A DNA stretch of 25,641 bases from Baffinella frigidus. Lineage: Eukaryota > Cryptophyceae > Cryptomonadales > Baffinellaceae. Each line of letters opens with the position of its first letter. Positions within the stretch are counted from its first letter, which is position 1. Shown here one piece after another: positions 1 to 7,200 of the stretch. The DNA is taken from positions 457,057 through 482,697 of the forward strand of contig MU646398.1 of assembly GCA_026770585.1 (NCBI GenBank), read 5' to 3'. Below the pieces are notes generated by a model. It was not told the DNA's origin and searched no databases. It saw only the letters and a list, made by a program, of their open reading frames with translations. Both the position numbers and the translations under genes were made by a program.

Positions 1-176
1 GTCAACTGTCAACTGTCAACTCTCAACTCTCAACCCTGACCCCAAGTGCGCATCCTAGCTGTCGAGTAAAACCGGGCTCGCCATAAAACGCATTCACAGC
101 AGGAAATCTAGTACAAACGTTCAACTAAAATACAGCTATGGCGGGCCGAATTGTACGCAGGCAGAGAAATGATTGC
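1..176. other. Window edge, no gene seen
   Basis: It starts with a short GTCAACT/CTCAACT repeat (1-35), then unremarkable sequence. If the ABC-like gene continues left, this is intronic. Confidence 0.4.
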
Positions 177-240
177 GTAATGGCGTATCCGTGTGCGGAT
201 GCACAGAGCTTCAAGCTCGAGCGCAGCACCCGCGCTTCCT
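177..240 (-). pseudogene. Third partial copy of exon F 3' half, donor lost
   Basis: It reads EARVLRSSLKLCASAHGYAI. The donor position is GCAATC instead of GT, so this copy has lost a standard splice site. It is the most diverged of the three. Confidence 0.5.
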
Positions 241-460
241 AAACGCGGAACCCGCCCCTGAACCCTGAACCCGAACCCCCTGAACCCTCAACCCTAACCC
301 CTGCACCCTAAACCCTGAACCCGAACCCCCTGAACCCTGAACCCTGAACCCTGAACCCTGAACCCTGAACCCTGAACCCTAAACCCTGAACCCGAACAAC
401 CTGAACCCTGAACCCTGAACCCGAACCCCCTGAAGCCTGAACCCTGAACCCTGAGCCCGG
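241..460. repeat. CCCTGAA telomere-like array
   Basis: Near-tandem CCCTGAA and CCGAACC units, a variant of CCCTAAA, lie between two exon F copies. Confidence 0.85.
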
Positions 461-468
461 GTTCTCAC

Positions 469-535
469 GTGATGGCGTATCCGTGTGCCGATGCGAAGAG
501 TTTGAGGCTCGAGAGCAGCGCCCGCGCCTCCGCCG
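469..535 (-). pseudogene. Second partial copy of exon F 3' half with donor
   Basis: It reads PAEARALLSSLKLFASAHGY and ends at a GTGAGA donor. Two residues differ from exon F (Asp to Glu, Val to Ala), while five codons changed silently. It lies to the right of a CCCTGAA array. Confidence 0.6.
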
Positions 536-661
536 GGATATGCCTCAGACCCTATGCTAGGCAGTCCGTAGGGACGTAGGGATATTCCTGGGGCTATCCT
601 AACGGAAAGTCTCTCGAGTGTGGCCACATTCTCCCTCCGTAGCCTGCTGTGTGGTTCTTAC

Positions 662-733
662 GTGATGGTGTATCCGTGTGTGGATGCGAAGAGCTTGAGG
701 CTCGAGAGCAGTACACGCACGTCCGCCGGTTCC
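662..733 (-). pseudogene. Partial copy of exon F 3' half with donor
   Basis: The frame PADVRVLLSSLKLFASTHGY corresponds to exon F and ends at a GTAAGA donor. Relative to exon F most changes are synonymous, with Ala-to-Val and two Ala-to-Thr changes. The copy stops abruptly where a CCCTACA array starts at about 735. It cannot code for a domain alone but could compete as a splice donor. Confidence 0.6.
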
Positions 734-734
734 T

Positions 735-960
735 AAACCCTACACCCTACACCCTACACCCTACACCCTATACCCTACACCCTACACCCTACACCCTACA
801 ACCTACACCCTACACCCTACACCCTACAACCTACACCCTACACCCTACACCCTATACCCTACACCCTACACCCTACACCCTACAACCTACACCCTACACC
901 CTACACCCTACACCCTACACCACACACCCTACACCCTACACCCTACATCCCACACCGAAC
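735..960. repeat. CCCTACA telomere-like array
   Basis: About thirty 7-bp CCCTACA units with CCCTATA and CCTACAA variants lie between exon F and its nearest partial copy. Confidence 0.85.
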
Positions 961-976
961 CCCCTAGTGCGCTCAC

Positions 977-1082
977 GTGATGGCGTATCCGTGTGCGGAG
1001 GCGAAGAGTTTGAGGCTCGACAGCAGCACGCGCGCGTCCGCGGGCTCCAATCCGCCGATCGGGTTGTGGATGAACACAATCC
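977..1082 (-). CDS. Exon F: Walker B/D-loop region (altered)
   Basis: Acceptor GGGGCAG and donor ATCAC-GTGAGC bound two bases, 34 codons and two bases. With the single base left by exon E it reads G-IVFIHNPIGGLEPADA, then RVLLSSLKLFASAHGYAI. This parallels LFLDEPTSGLDSAxA followed by a helix and G-R-T-V-I-x-T-I-H in ABC ATPases. The Walker B Asp-Glu pair is His-Asn here, removing the magnesium ligand and catalytic base. Three partial copies of its 3' half lie further left. Confidence 0.65.
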
Positions 1083-3294
1083 CTGCCCCCACGAGGTTTG
1101 GTGTTCAGGAATCTTGGCCTACCCCGCAGTACACATGATGCGCACCGATCCCTGCCCCGCGAAGTTGATCACGATCCCTGCCCGACCTCGGTAGGTTTCG
1201 AGCGACATGAAACATTCGTAACGAGTTAAAACGCACCGGTTGGACTGTGGCGGTACAAATCGTGCGTGGAATGAAGCTTTGAGGGGGCTGAGATTTGGCT
1301 GTGTCGCACCAACCACGTTCGCGCGACAAACCCGGCAGCCCTAAACCCGGCGTGCACCACAAATGCGTTTTGGGCCAATTTGTTGTCGGATCGAGAGGAA
1401 AAAATCGGCTCCCGCCCAGACTTGTTTTTTTTACACCAGTCTGACAAAGTACCTGAGCAGCCAACGATGGCGCGCGCGAGGAGGACGAGGCGCTGCTGGA
1501 CCGGACCGAGTTCCCCGAACGGCGTCGCGCCCACCTCCGAGAGCTGCAGCATGTCCAACACCTGCCAACAAGGTTACCCAAAGAGACGTCAGCAGAGGCA
1601 GCCACCTGACGAGAAGTGGTAAGGAGCAGGGTGGCGAGCAGTGGTCGGGGCGCTCCTCCTCCTCTCCTGACACCTACCCTCCCTGCCATTGTTCGGGTGA
1701 CCCCTCCTGACCAACATCTGCGAACAACCCCTCTGCTTTATTCGCCGGTAGCCCTCTCAGCCGCGCGGGAAAAAAGCCGGCTGGGCACCGACAGCCCAGA
1801 CTTCGCAGTTGGTTTCGAGGACAGTTCTCCGAAGGGCGTCGCGCCAACCTCCGAGAGCTGCAGCATGTCCAACACCTGCCAACAAAACATCTAGCTGCGA
1901 TGACAAGCTAGCTGTGCGGTACAAATTCGTCAACTTTGGGGCGTCACCCGCGCGCCACATTTGAGTATCCTGCGGCGCGTTTCTCCCGCGGCGATCATCA
2001 CCGACCTCAAACATGCAAGTCGAGCGGTTTCTTCGTGTCTCGTCCATTTTACCTCCTATTCTCCTGCTGGGTATTATTTTCTGTTGTTGTATAACTAGCA
2101 GGGGAACGTGCGGGTGGCGGAGAGGCGCCTCGGCAAACCACTCTCTGTTCGTGTAGCTCCCGTATGGGTATGGGGGAAGAGGGAGAGGCTCGCAACCTGG
2201 TCAACAATCGCGGGGTTCGCATTCGGGATGCAGCTTCGGGTTTCGGTTTCGGGGTTCGGGTTTCGGGCAAGTTTCGGGCTTCGGGCGAGTCTCGGGTGTC
2301 GGGTTTCGGGGTGGGGCGCAACCTGGTCGACCATCGCAGACTGCTCCGAGGACGAGAGGAACGTCACCCGCACCCTGATCGTCACCAGCAGCACCTTGTG
2401 TAGGGTTTCGTGTTTAGTGTTTAGTGTTTAGTGTTAGTGGTTAGTGTCTAAACACTAAATACTAAATGTTAGTGTTTAGTGTTGATTTTTTTGTGTTTTG
2501 TGTTGAGGGGTTGGGGCTTACGTCCCACGCCGAGCACCACGGCGGGACGGCGGACGCGGCGCCGTCGCTCAGATCGATGAACGCGAGGACGCGCGGGTCC
2601 ACCTCGCTGGGGTTCTGCCCGTTCCAGGAGACGGTCCCTGTGACCTGCGGCGGCGGGTGGTGGGGATGTCAGGGCGGGGCGCGGGGGGAGGGCTGGTGGG
2701 TAGCGTCCAGCGATGTCATCACTACGTTGGTGATATATGGTGCGAGTCGTGGATCTACCACGTGGTGCGTTGCGGTCAGGTGGGGTTTCAATAAAGCACA
2801 AAGGAACGAACGTCCAGCAGGGGTGGTTCGGAGAGCGAAAAGTCGCTCACCTGGACACCGTCGCCCGGTGCCACGCCGGACGCTGGCGTCGGGTACACGC
2901 CACGCAGCGCGTGAAGGAACATCTCCGCCTTTGGTAGGGGGGGTAGGTGTCAGGAAAGGGTGGAAGATCAGGGGGCTGCCTCCGCCGCCCGCTGGTCCGA
3001 GAACCCTGATCCGGCATCATCAGGAAATGCTTCCAGCGCTGCTCTGCCTGGTCACTGAGTGGGGAATGCCTGTGTGGGAGGTCCGATGATGGCGAGCAGC
3101 TGCCCGGAGCGCACACAGCCCGTCGCGTGCCCGACAATGCGACGCCGCTCCCCTCCTGTCCGCGAATGGACCACCATGTCCTCGAATGATACAGCAAAGT
3201 CTGGGCTGTCGGCGCCCAGCGAGCGAGACGAGTTGAGCTGCTGGTACTCATGAGGAACGGCTCGGGGGCTGCGGCCGCTGCCGCTGTTCCGCAT
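977..3294 (-). CDS. Split gene for a degenerate ABC-transporter nucleotide-binding domain (ABCG-like), partial
   Basis: Six minus-strand exons (A 3294-3057, B 2928-2851, C 2644-2522, D 2394-2323, E 1561-1453, F 1082-977) read in the order of an ABC ATPase domain. Landmarks are GQLLAIIGP (Walker A strand), VTGTVSWNG, VLLVTIRVRVTF (like LLPTLTVRETL), LGPVQQRLVLLARAIVG (position of LSGGQ) and IVFIHNPIGGLEPADA (position of LFLDEPTSGLDSA). Junctions B-C, C-D and D-E are phase 0, E-F is phase 1, and F ends in phase 2 at a GTGAGC donor, so a further exon should lie left of the window. By family knowledge such domains bind and hydrolyse ATP to drive membrane export; the membrane domain would follow and is not seen. 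The Walker A lysine, the Walker B Asp-Glu and LSGGQ are all replaced, so ATPase activity is doubtful. The A-B junction does not keep frame with a GT donor. ABCG assignment rests on motif spacing and the N-terminal position of the domain. A pseudogene is possible. Confidence 0.6.
1083..1452 (-). other. Intron between exons E and F
   Basis: It is bounded by GTACTT and GGGGCAG. There is no telomere-like array and no other feature was recognised. Confidence 0.5.
1453..1561 (-). CDS. Exon E: ABC signature region (altered)
   Basis: This is 36 codons plus one base, with acceptor TTGTTGGCAG and donor CTCAG-GTACTT. VLDMLQLSEVGATPFGEL is followed by GPVQQRLVLLARAIVGCS. The layout is that of L-x-L-x-x-V-A-D-T-x-V-G-x-LSGGQ-R-K-R-L-x-I-A-x-E-L-V in ABCG proteins, with the signature serine and glycines replaced by GPVQQR. 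A partial second copy (1824-1875) differs only at third codon positions across the shared part, which indicates the reading frame was under protein-level constraint. Confidence 0.65.
1775..1823 (+). pseudogene. Inverted fragment of exon A
   Basis: On the plus strand this reads SRLGTDSPDFAVGFED, matching SRSLGADSPDFAVSFED of exon A, which lies on the minus strand at about 3200. It directly abuts the exon E fragment. Confidence 0.55.
1824..1875 (-). pseudogene. Partial copy of exon E 5' half with acceptor
   Basis: The acceptor TTGTTGGCAG and codons for VLDMLQLSEVGATPFGEL are kept. Four third-position differences from exon E are all silent. The match ends at 1824, where an inverted fragment of exon A begins on the other strand. 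Confidence 0.6.
1876..2196 (-). other. Intronic sequence between exon D copy and exon E copy
   Basis: Minus-strand ORFs cross it, but none resembles the ABC domain. No repeat or motif was recognised. Confidence 0.4.
2197..2214 (-). pseudogene. Short copy of exon D 3' edge with donor
   Basis: The sequence encodes AIVDQ followed by GTTGCG, as at the end of exon D (AMVDQ, GTTGCG). A TTCGGG-type array separates it from exon D. Confidence 0.4.
2215..2322. repeat. TTTCGGG-type array in intron
   Basis: Irregular TTTCGGG, TTCGGG and CTTCGGG units lie between exon D and the copy of its edge. Confidence 0.75.
2323..2394 (-). CDS. Exon D: V-R-x-T segment and helix
   Basis: This is 24 codons with acceptor ACACAAG and donor CAG-GTTGCG, phase 0 at both ends. 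VLLVTIRVRVTF aligns with the LLPTLTVRETL segment that follows the Q-loop, and the end SAMVDQ joins exon E as MVDQ-VLDMLQLSEVGAT, matching the family's R-V-x-E-V-L-x-x-L-G-L helix. The intron on its 5' side holds TTTAGTG repeats; the one on its 3' side holds TTCGGG repeats. Confidence 0.55.
2401..2515. repeat. TTTAGTG-type array with a strand switch
   Basis: GTTTAGTG units run to about 2445, switch to CTAAACACTAAATACTAAAT, then return to TTAGTGTTTAGTG. This gives a short self-complementary segment in the intron between exons C and D. Confidence 0.75.
2522..2644 (-). CDS. Exon C: VTGTVSWNG segment
   Basis: This is 41 codons, phase 0 at both ends, with acceptor CCGCCGCAG and donor GAC-GTAAGC. 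The start VTGTVSWNGQNPSEVDPRVL matches the V-S-G-x-V-x-x-N-G-R segment between Walker A and the Q-loop of ABCG proteins. It continues AFIDLSDGAASAVPPWCSAW; the usual G-Y-V-x-Q-D-D Q-loop is not recognisable, so the glutamine contact may be lost. Codons are strongly GC at the third position, as in the other exons. Confidence 0.55.
2851..2928 (-). CDS. Exon B: helix after Walker A
   Basis: This is 26 codons between an AAAG acceptor preceded by a pyrimidine-rich stretch (TGACACCTACCCCCCC) and a CAG-GTGAGC donor. It reads EMFLHALRGVYPTPASGV, comparable to the LLNALAGR-x-n-SG-x-V stretch after the P-loop in ABC proteins. Both ends are phase 0 if the frame is that of exon C. It is short, and the call depends mostly on its place between A and C. 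Confidence 0.5.
3057..3294 (-). CDS. Exon A: N-terminal part up to the Walker A position
   Basis: The reading frame contains LGADSPDFAVSFEDMVVH, then RRRIVGHATGCVRSGQLLAI and IGPP. Spacing and residues match the start of ABCG-type domains, where a beta strand is followed by an IL-x-x-VSG-x-x-PG-x-LLAI-x-GP segment. Where a functional protein has GPSGAGKTT, this frame reads GPPTQAFPT, so the P-loop lysine and glycines are missing. The start at 3294 is the nearest ATG upstream of the homologous part and has A at -3, but the frame stays open to 3801. The frame upstream of about 3640 overlaps a dispersed repeat, which argues against a start at 3801. The only nearby GT donor (3055-3054) leaves phase 2, whereas exon B begins in phase 0. 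A frameshift, an unusual donor or a missing small exon would explain this. Confidence 0.5.
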
Positions 3295-3640
3295 CGTGGC
3301 GAGTGTCTGTCCACGGGACAGTGTTGTCCACCCCAGGGCTCCTATTTTCGTTACGGAAGCGTTCATCCCTGGCTGCCTTTTCTCCCTTCGAAGCGGACCA
3401 AATTGAAAATCGAGGATGAAGGAAAATGCCCCCCGTGCGGCTGCTGTATGACGTTGATAACGGGGCTCCCATAGATAGGCCTCGAGAGCGGCCCCTTGGA
3501 CCACAGCAGGTGGAGTCCTCTGCTCACCTGGGAGTACGACAACCCCAGTCGTTGCTTGGGGATCGCACGGGCTGACACCGACAATCCTGTTTAATAAATC
3601 GGAAATAACGGAAATCAAGCTCCATAAGCTCCATAAGCTC
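3295..3640. other. Sequence upstream of the ABC-like gene
   Basis: It is probably promoter/5' leader or an upstream intron of the minus-strand gene. The minus frame is open through it, but codon content is not convincing. It ends in a tandem AGCTCCATA repeat (3621-3649), of which two units recur at about 15114-15131. Confidence 0.35.
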
Positions 3641-3644
3641 CATA

Positions 3645-4640
3645 AGCCTGCCTCTGCGGTCCTCCTGGAACGTTCGCCCCGGTCATAACTCGGGGTTTTG
3701 AAGCCTCTAGCCTCCAGTTTGAGACCCCTCTCCTGCGACAGAAACCCGGACCAAATCCAGAAATAAGGTTGTTCAGCAGCAAGATTTTTTATTACTCGCA
3801 ACGTTTCGACATAATTCCCCCGCCTTTCCCGTCTGAAAACTGTTTTATGGCTGAAGCGATGTGGTTTGCATGAAATTCTGCTCGGATTCGAAATACATCA
3901 AAGTCAATAAAGTGACTTTGAATTGTGGATTTCGCGAATTAAAAAACACATACACTCCGTTTTGAGGTGGTACCTGAAAATAGCTCAAGCCACCTTGGCC
4001 CAAAGGTCGAGAAGATCGAACAAGTCCTCCCCACACAGCGGACCCACTCGAGGCTAGAAATGTGACTATATTAAAAGTCTTAACTTTACAAGACCTTTAC
4101 AAGTGGACCGCTGTGTAGTAATCTTCACATAAATATCGCGTTTGGTCCCGTTCCTGGGGGAATTCCCCCAGGAACGTGACCAAGCCTGCCCGTGACTGGT
4201 ACTAAATTCAACAACCCCACATTGAAAATACTCCCTCTTCCAGCCTCGAGTCGACTTCCAAGGGATTTCGAGGAACCCTTACCACCCTTTGAAGAAGTAA
4301 AATGCCCCTCTGCGGTCCTCACGGAATGTTCCCCCCGTTCATATCTTGGGGTTTGAAGCCTCTAGCCTCCAGTTTGAGACCCCTCTCCTCCTGCGTGGGA
4401 TCATACATTCATCTTTTTCAGTGACAAAGAAAACCCGGACCTCATTCAGAAAGGAGGAGGTACTTGACTGACACTGATTGACACTTATTGTCTTGAAAAT
4501 GGCTCAAGCCACTTGCCTTCCGTTTTGGATCGAGGACTCAAAGGACAGGTTGAGAAGATCAAACAGGTCCTCCCCACACAACGGGCTTCAAAGGGATTTC
4601 AAATAACCCTTGCACGATAAGATTCCACTGGAAAAGGGAG
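3645..4640. repeat. Two diverged copies of a dispersed repeat
   Basis: Three landmarks recur in the same order. GAAGCCTCTAGCCTCCAGTT appears near 3699 and 4354. A GCTCAAGCCAC segment leading to TCCTCCCCACACA appears at 3981-4035 and 4502-4580. AGGGATTTC followed by AACCCTT appears near 4260 and 4592. Spacing differs between copies, so indels have accumulated. There is no credible ORF. Confidence 0.65.
4142..4183. repeat. 42-bp near-perfect palindrome
   Basis: The centre at 4162/4163 is GGAATTCC. The inner 28 bp (4149-4176) are perfectly self-complementary, and six further pairs follow on each side after one mismatch. There is no loop. Confidence 0.8.
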
Positions 4641-4780
4641 CATGCGGGGTTGTAAATACTTGTACGAGTCCGTGTAAATGTGTTTCGGAGGCAATTTTGA
4701 CAAATACGCATTCTTTCAGGTTAGGAATTTTCGGGAGAAGGGGAGGGAAAAGAGCAGACGATCACGGAGCCCAGGTCACC

Positions 4781-4885
4781 TATCCCTTAAGTGCCCAGTA
4801 GGCACATACGCCCTACGGTAGGGTCCTAGGACCTACCTAGGACCTCTTGGCCATCAAATTTGACGACCTGGGCACTTAAGGGATA
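4781..4885. repeat. Inverted-repeat element with 18-bp arms
   Basis: TATCCCTTAAGTGCCCAG (4781-4798) is exactly complementary to 4868-4885. The interior has nested CCTAGGACC palindromes, the same core found inside the CAGGGGTACC elements. It resembles a small MITE or a recombination relic. Confidence 0.6.
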
Positions 4886-4947
4886 TCCAACAGGGTAGTT
4901 CGGAAGTGCGAGTAAATCCCTTAGGTCCTTCGAGTAAATCCCTTCCA

Positions 4948-5350
4948 GAGGACCCTACACCTGGCCCGGGCCATCTACATGCACATGCAGGACCTCGCGG
5001 TGGTTCTGGGGGGGTGGCGCCTTGTGAGCGAGAAACCCCTGTCAAAAACACCGCGGCGCACATGCCTGAATGCAAATGAACTCTCGGATGGCGTCAGCGG
5101 GAATGGTTGCTGGGTGTGCCCGCGACAAACAAAGCATGCACCGCCCTAGGCTCCTACGGTACAGCGGTACCTTGCTCACAAGAAACCGCCTCCCCCTAGG
5201 ACACTACAGCAGGCCTGTGCGTAGGGCCCTTTAGTGGTCCTAGAGGAGAGGCGGTGTCTCATGAGCGAGGTACCCCTGTAGGCCTACTCCAAGGAGCAGC
5301 GGACCACCAGACCAAATCGACCATCGTGTATTCCCTTCCGTGGCCTTGTA
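4948..5350. repeat. Segmental duplication, left copy, first part
   Basis: It matches 21667-22105 in the same orientation, from GGACCCT-x-CACCTGGCCCG through a complete inverted-repeat element. Small indels separate the copies. Confidence 0.8.
5160..5280. mobile_element. MITE-like element, CAGGGGTACC family, copy 1
   Basis: The arms are ACAGCGGTACCTTGCTCACA and the complement of TGAGCGAGGTACCCCTGT, flanked by TA, with a CCTAGGACACTAC interior. The length is about 121 bp with no ORF. TA flanks suggest, but do not prove, Tc1/mariner-type insertion. Confidence 0.7.
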
Positions 5351-5640
5351 AGACTAGGACCTACATGCGTTTAAGACCCTATTTCGGATCGAAACCATCA
5401 AGGCCACCGTGTATCCCTTCCGTGAAGGCCCTTGCAGGGTTGGGGTGTAGATGAGGCCGCCTTGTACTTGAGATACAGCTGTGCAGTTCCTGATAGCGCT
5501 CAAACTGGCAAACCACGCTACGGGCTTCCGCGCAGGATGCTGATTTCAGAGAGAACTTTGTGGTATAGAGGTGTTGGTGGGTCTGGCCACGGAACCGCGC
5601 AGCTCACTTTTGTGTAGGCGGGGTTGCGCGTAACGTCAAT
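5350..5640. other. Repeat fragments, no gene seen
   Basis: It contains pieces matching 22211-22260 and a copy of the CTTCCGCGCAGGATGCTGAT repeat (about 5526), which recurs near 6578 and, slightly altered, near 22420. Confidence 0.5.
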
Positions 5641-5651
5641 AATCAACTTAA

Positions 5652-5900
5652 AGACTTCTACCACATCCCCTCCCCTACCTGCATACTCACCGCCAACCTT
5701 TCAACCCCTACCCTGAGGGTCCAAGCGGCCATGACCAGGAGGGCAAGACCAACATCTCCTGCCGCACACGAACCCTCGCCATACTGCATCACCTCCCCTC
5801 CCTCCCCACCGAATCTGCTCTGCTGTCCTTATATGTTGAGGCTGTCTCACTGACCTTTACAACCCGCACATTACGGGTTCTAACCTTGCATCGGTTGTAA
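5652..5900 (+). other. Open frame without ATG, 82 codons
   Basis: Between stops at 5649 and 5898 one frame includes NPYPEGPSGHDQEGKTNISC and LPSLPTESALLSLYVEAVSL. The composition looks protein-like, but there is no start codon and no recognised family. It could be an exon or part of an old transposon. This segment is absent from the right-hand duplicate. Confidence 0.2.
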
Positions 5901-6068
5901 GCTTGCATCTCTTTGACCACACAAATCCTGAAACACATTTTTCGCTGACCTCTGCAACCCGCACATTATGGGTTCTCACCTTACATCGGTCTTAACCTTG
6001 CATCTCTCTGACCTTGAATCGGTCTTAACCTTGCATCTCTCTGACCACACAAATCCTGAAACACATTG
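5850..6068. repeat. Two tandem units of about 100-120 bp
   Basis: Each unit runs from TGACCT-x-TACAACCCGCACATTA to ACAAATCCTGAAACACATT. The second unit carries an internal duplication containing CGGTCTTAACCTTGCATCTC. Confidence 0.75.
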
Positions 6069-6195
6069 CATGCATCGACTGGGGGGGGGGGGTGCTGTAT
6101 ACTGTTGCGAATTTGTGGATTGCTGACCCTTCTGGTACCACATGCTTTCGCTCAAAATCTCGGTGTGGCGCAAGTGGAGGCGAGCGAGCTTCAAG

Positions 6196-6317
6196 TACAG
6201 GGGTACCTCGCTCATAAGAAAGCGCCCCCCCCTAGGACCCTACAGTAGGACCATCCCTAGGGTCCTATGGTGGTCCTAGGGGGGGGGGCGGTTTCTTATG
6301 AGCGAGGTACCCCTGTA
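6196..6317. mobile_element. MITE-like element, CAGGGGTACC family, copy 2
   Basis: This is the best preserved copy. Arms ACAGGGGTACCTCGCTCATA and its complement TATGAGCGAGGTACCCCTGT extend through AGAAA-x-CGCCCCCCCC, flanked by TA. The interior is CCTAGGACCCTAC and similar. There are no coding sequences. Confidence 0.8.
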
Positions 6318-6555
6318 TGGGTCGTCGCGAACAACCGAAAAGGGGGGGCGCATCACTGCACCACGGGAGAAAGGGGGCTCGGTCATGGCCTAGATAGGCT
6401 GGATCGAGGAGCTCATCCGTAGATTGTGTCCGTCCCCTCAAGAGTGAGGCGGGTGTGGTCTTCGATGTGAGTGTAATACAAAGCACCAAAGCACCAAAGC
6501 ACCGCTCTCGATCCTCCATGGCGCCGAGTTCACTCGGACGCCCTCTGTTTCCGCA
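6318..6555. other. Single-copy stretch, no gene seen
   Basis: It contains a short AAGCACC tandem (about 6480-6505). Short ORFs have no support. Confidence 0.4.
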
Positions 6556-7200
6556 CACTGGCAAACCACGCTACGGGCTTCCGCGCAGGATGCTGATTTG
6601 AGAGAGAATTTTATTACCACCAACCCAGCCGCTATGAAACCCCACCGATGCTAATGTCGTTTGCCAGCAGCCTACGTTTGTACTGAAGCGATGCAACTCC
6701 ACTCAACCCAGCTACCAAGTTCCGCGCATCACCCGCGGGACAGAATCGAAACCAACATGGGAACCATGTACTCCTTTCCGTTCAGACTGTCAGAAATGGG
6801 CCTTGTGCGCTCCCGTGTGCGCTGTAGCGAAGTACGTGGGGTGACGCAGACGGGAAGGATCTCCCGTCTCTTGAGTAGGCAGCGAGCGCGGTCATGAGCA
6901 TCTAAGCCTCAGACCTAAACATCTGTAGGCGTTGCTCTTAGCTTTCACACATGCAAACCACTCCAGGGCCTGCCAGCGTCAGCAGACACGGAGACTCCGC
7001 ACATGATGCTGATTTGGGATAGAGGTTTTTTCATTACCCACACGGCCATGTATCTGGGAAGATATCCTCGCAGATAGATGGCACAGCTGCGGAGCCGCCG
7101 CCATCGAAGGCGGTTCGAGCACCCAAGCGTGCCGGCCCAAAAAAAGAGGCGCGTAGCAAACCACGCTGCGCCTCTGGCCCTAATGGGCTCAGGATATTTG
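6556..7200. repeat. Segmental duplication, left copy, middle part
   Basis: It matches 22395-22925 in the same order. Two related CTTTC/GCAAACCAC-x-C units with GATGCTGATTT (6555, 6950) lead into a CGCCGCCATCGAAGGCGG segment (7093-7110). The right copy keeps an inverted repeat that is eroded here. Confidence 0.75.

Noticed and set aside
649-1194. 181-codon plus ORF rich in TPYTLHP
   Set aside because: It is a translation of the CCCTACA array, opposite to the exon F copies.
3052-3801. Full 249-codon minus ORF as one coding exon
   Set aside because: Its upstream third lies in a dispersed repeat (second copy at about 4308-4450), so only the part from about 3294 down is retained.
5870-5900. Pol III B-box-like GGGTTCTAACC
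   Set aside because: There is no A box or cloverleaf fold around it; no tRNA is supported.
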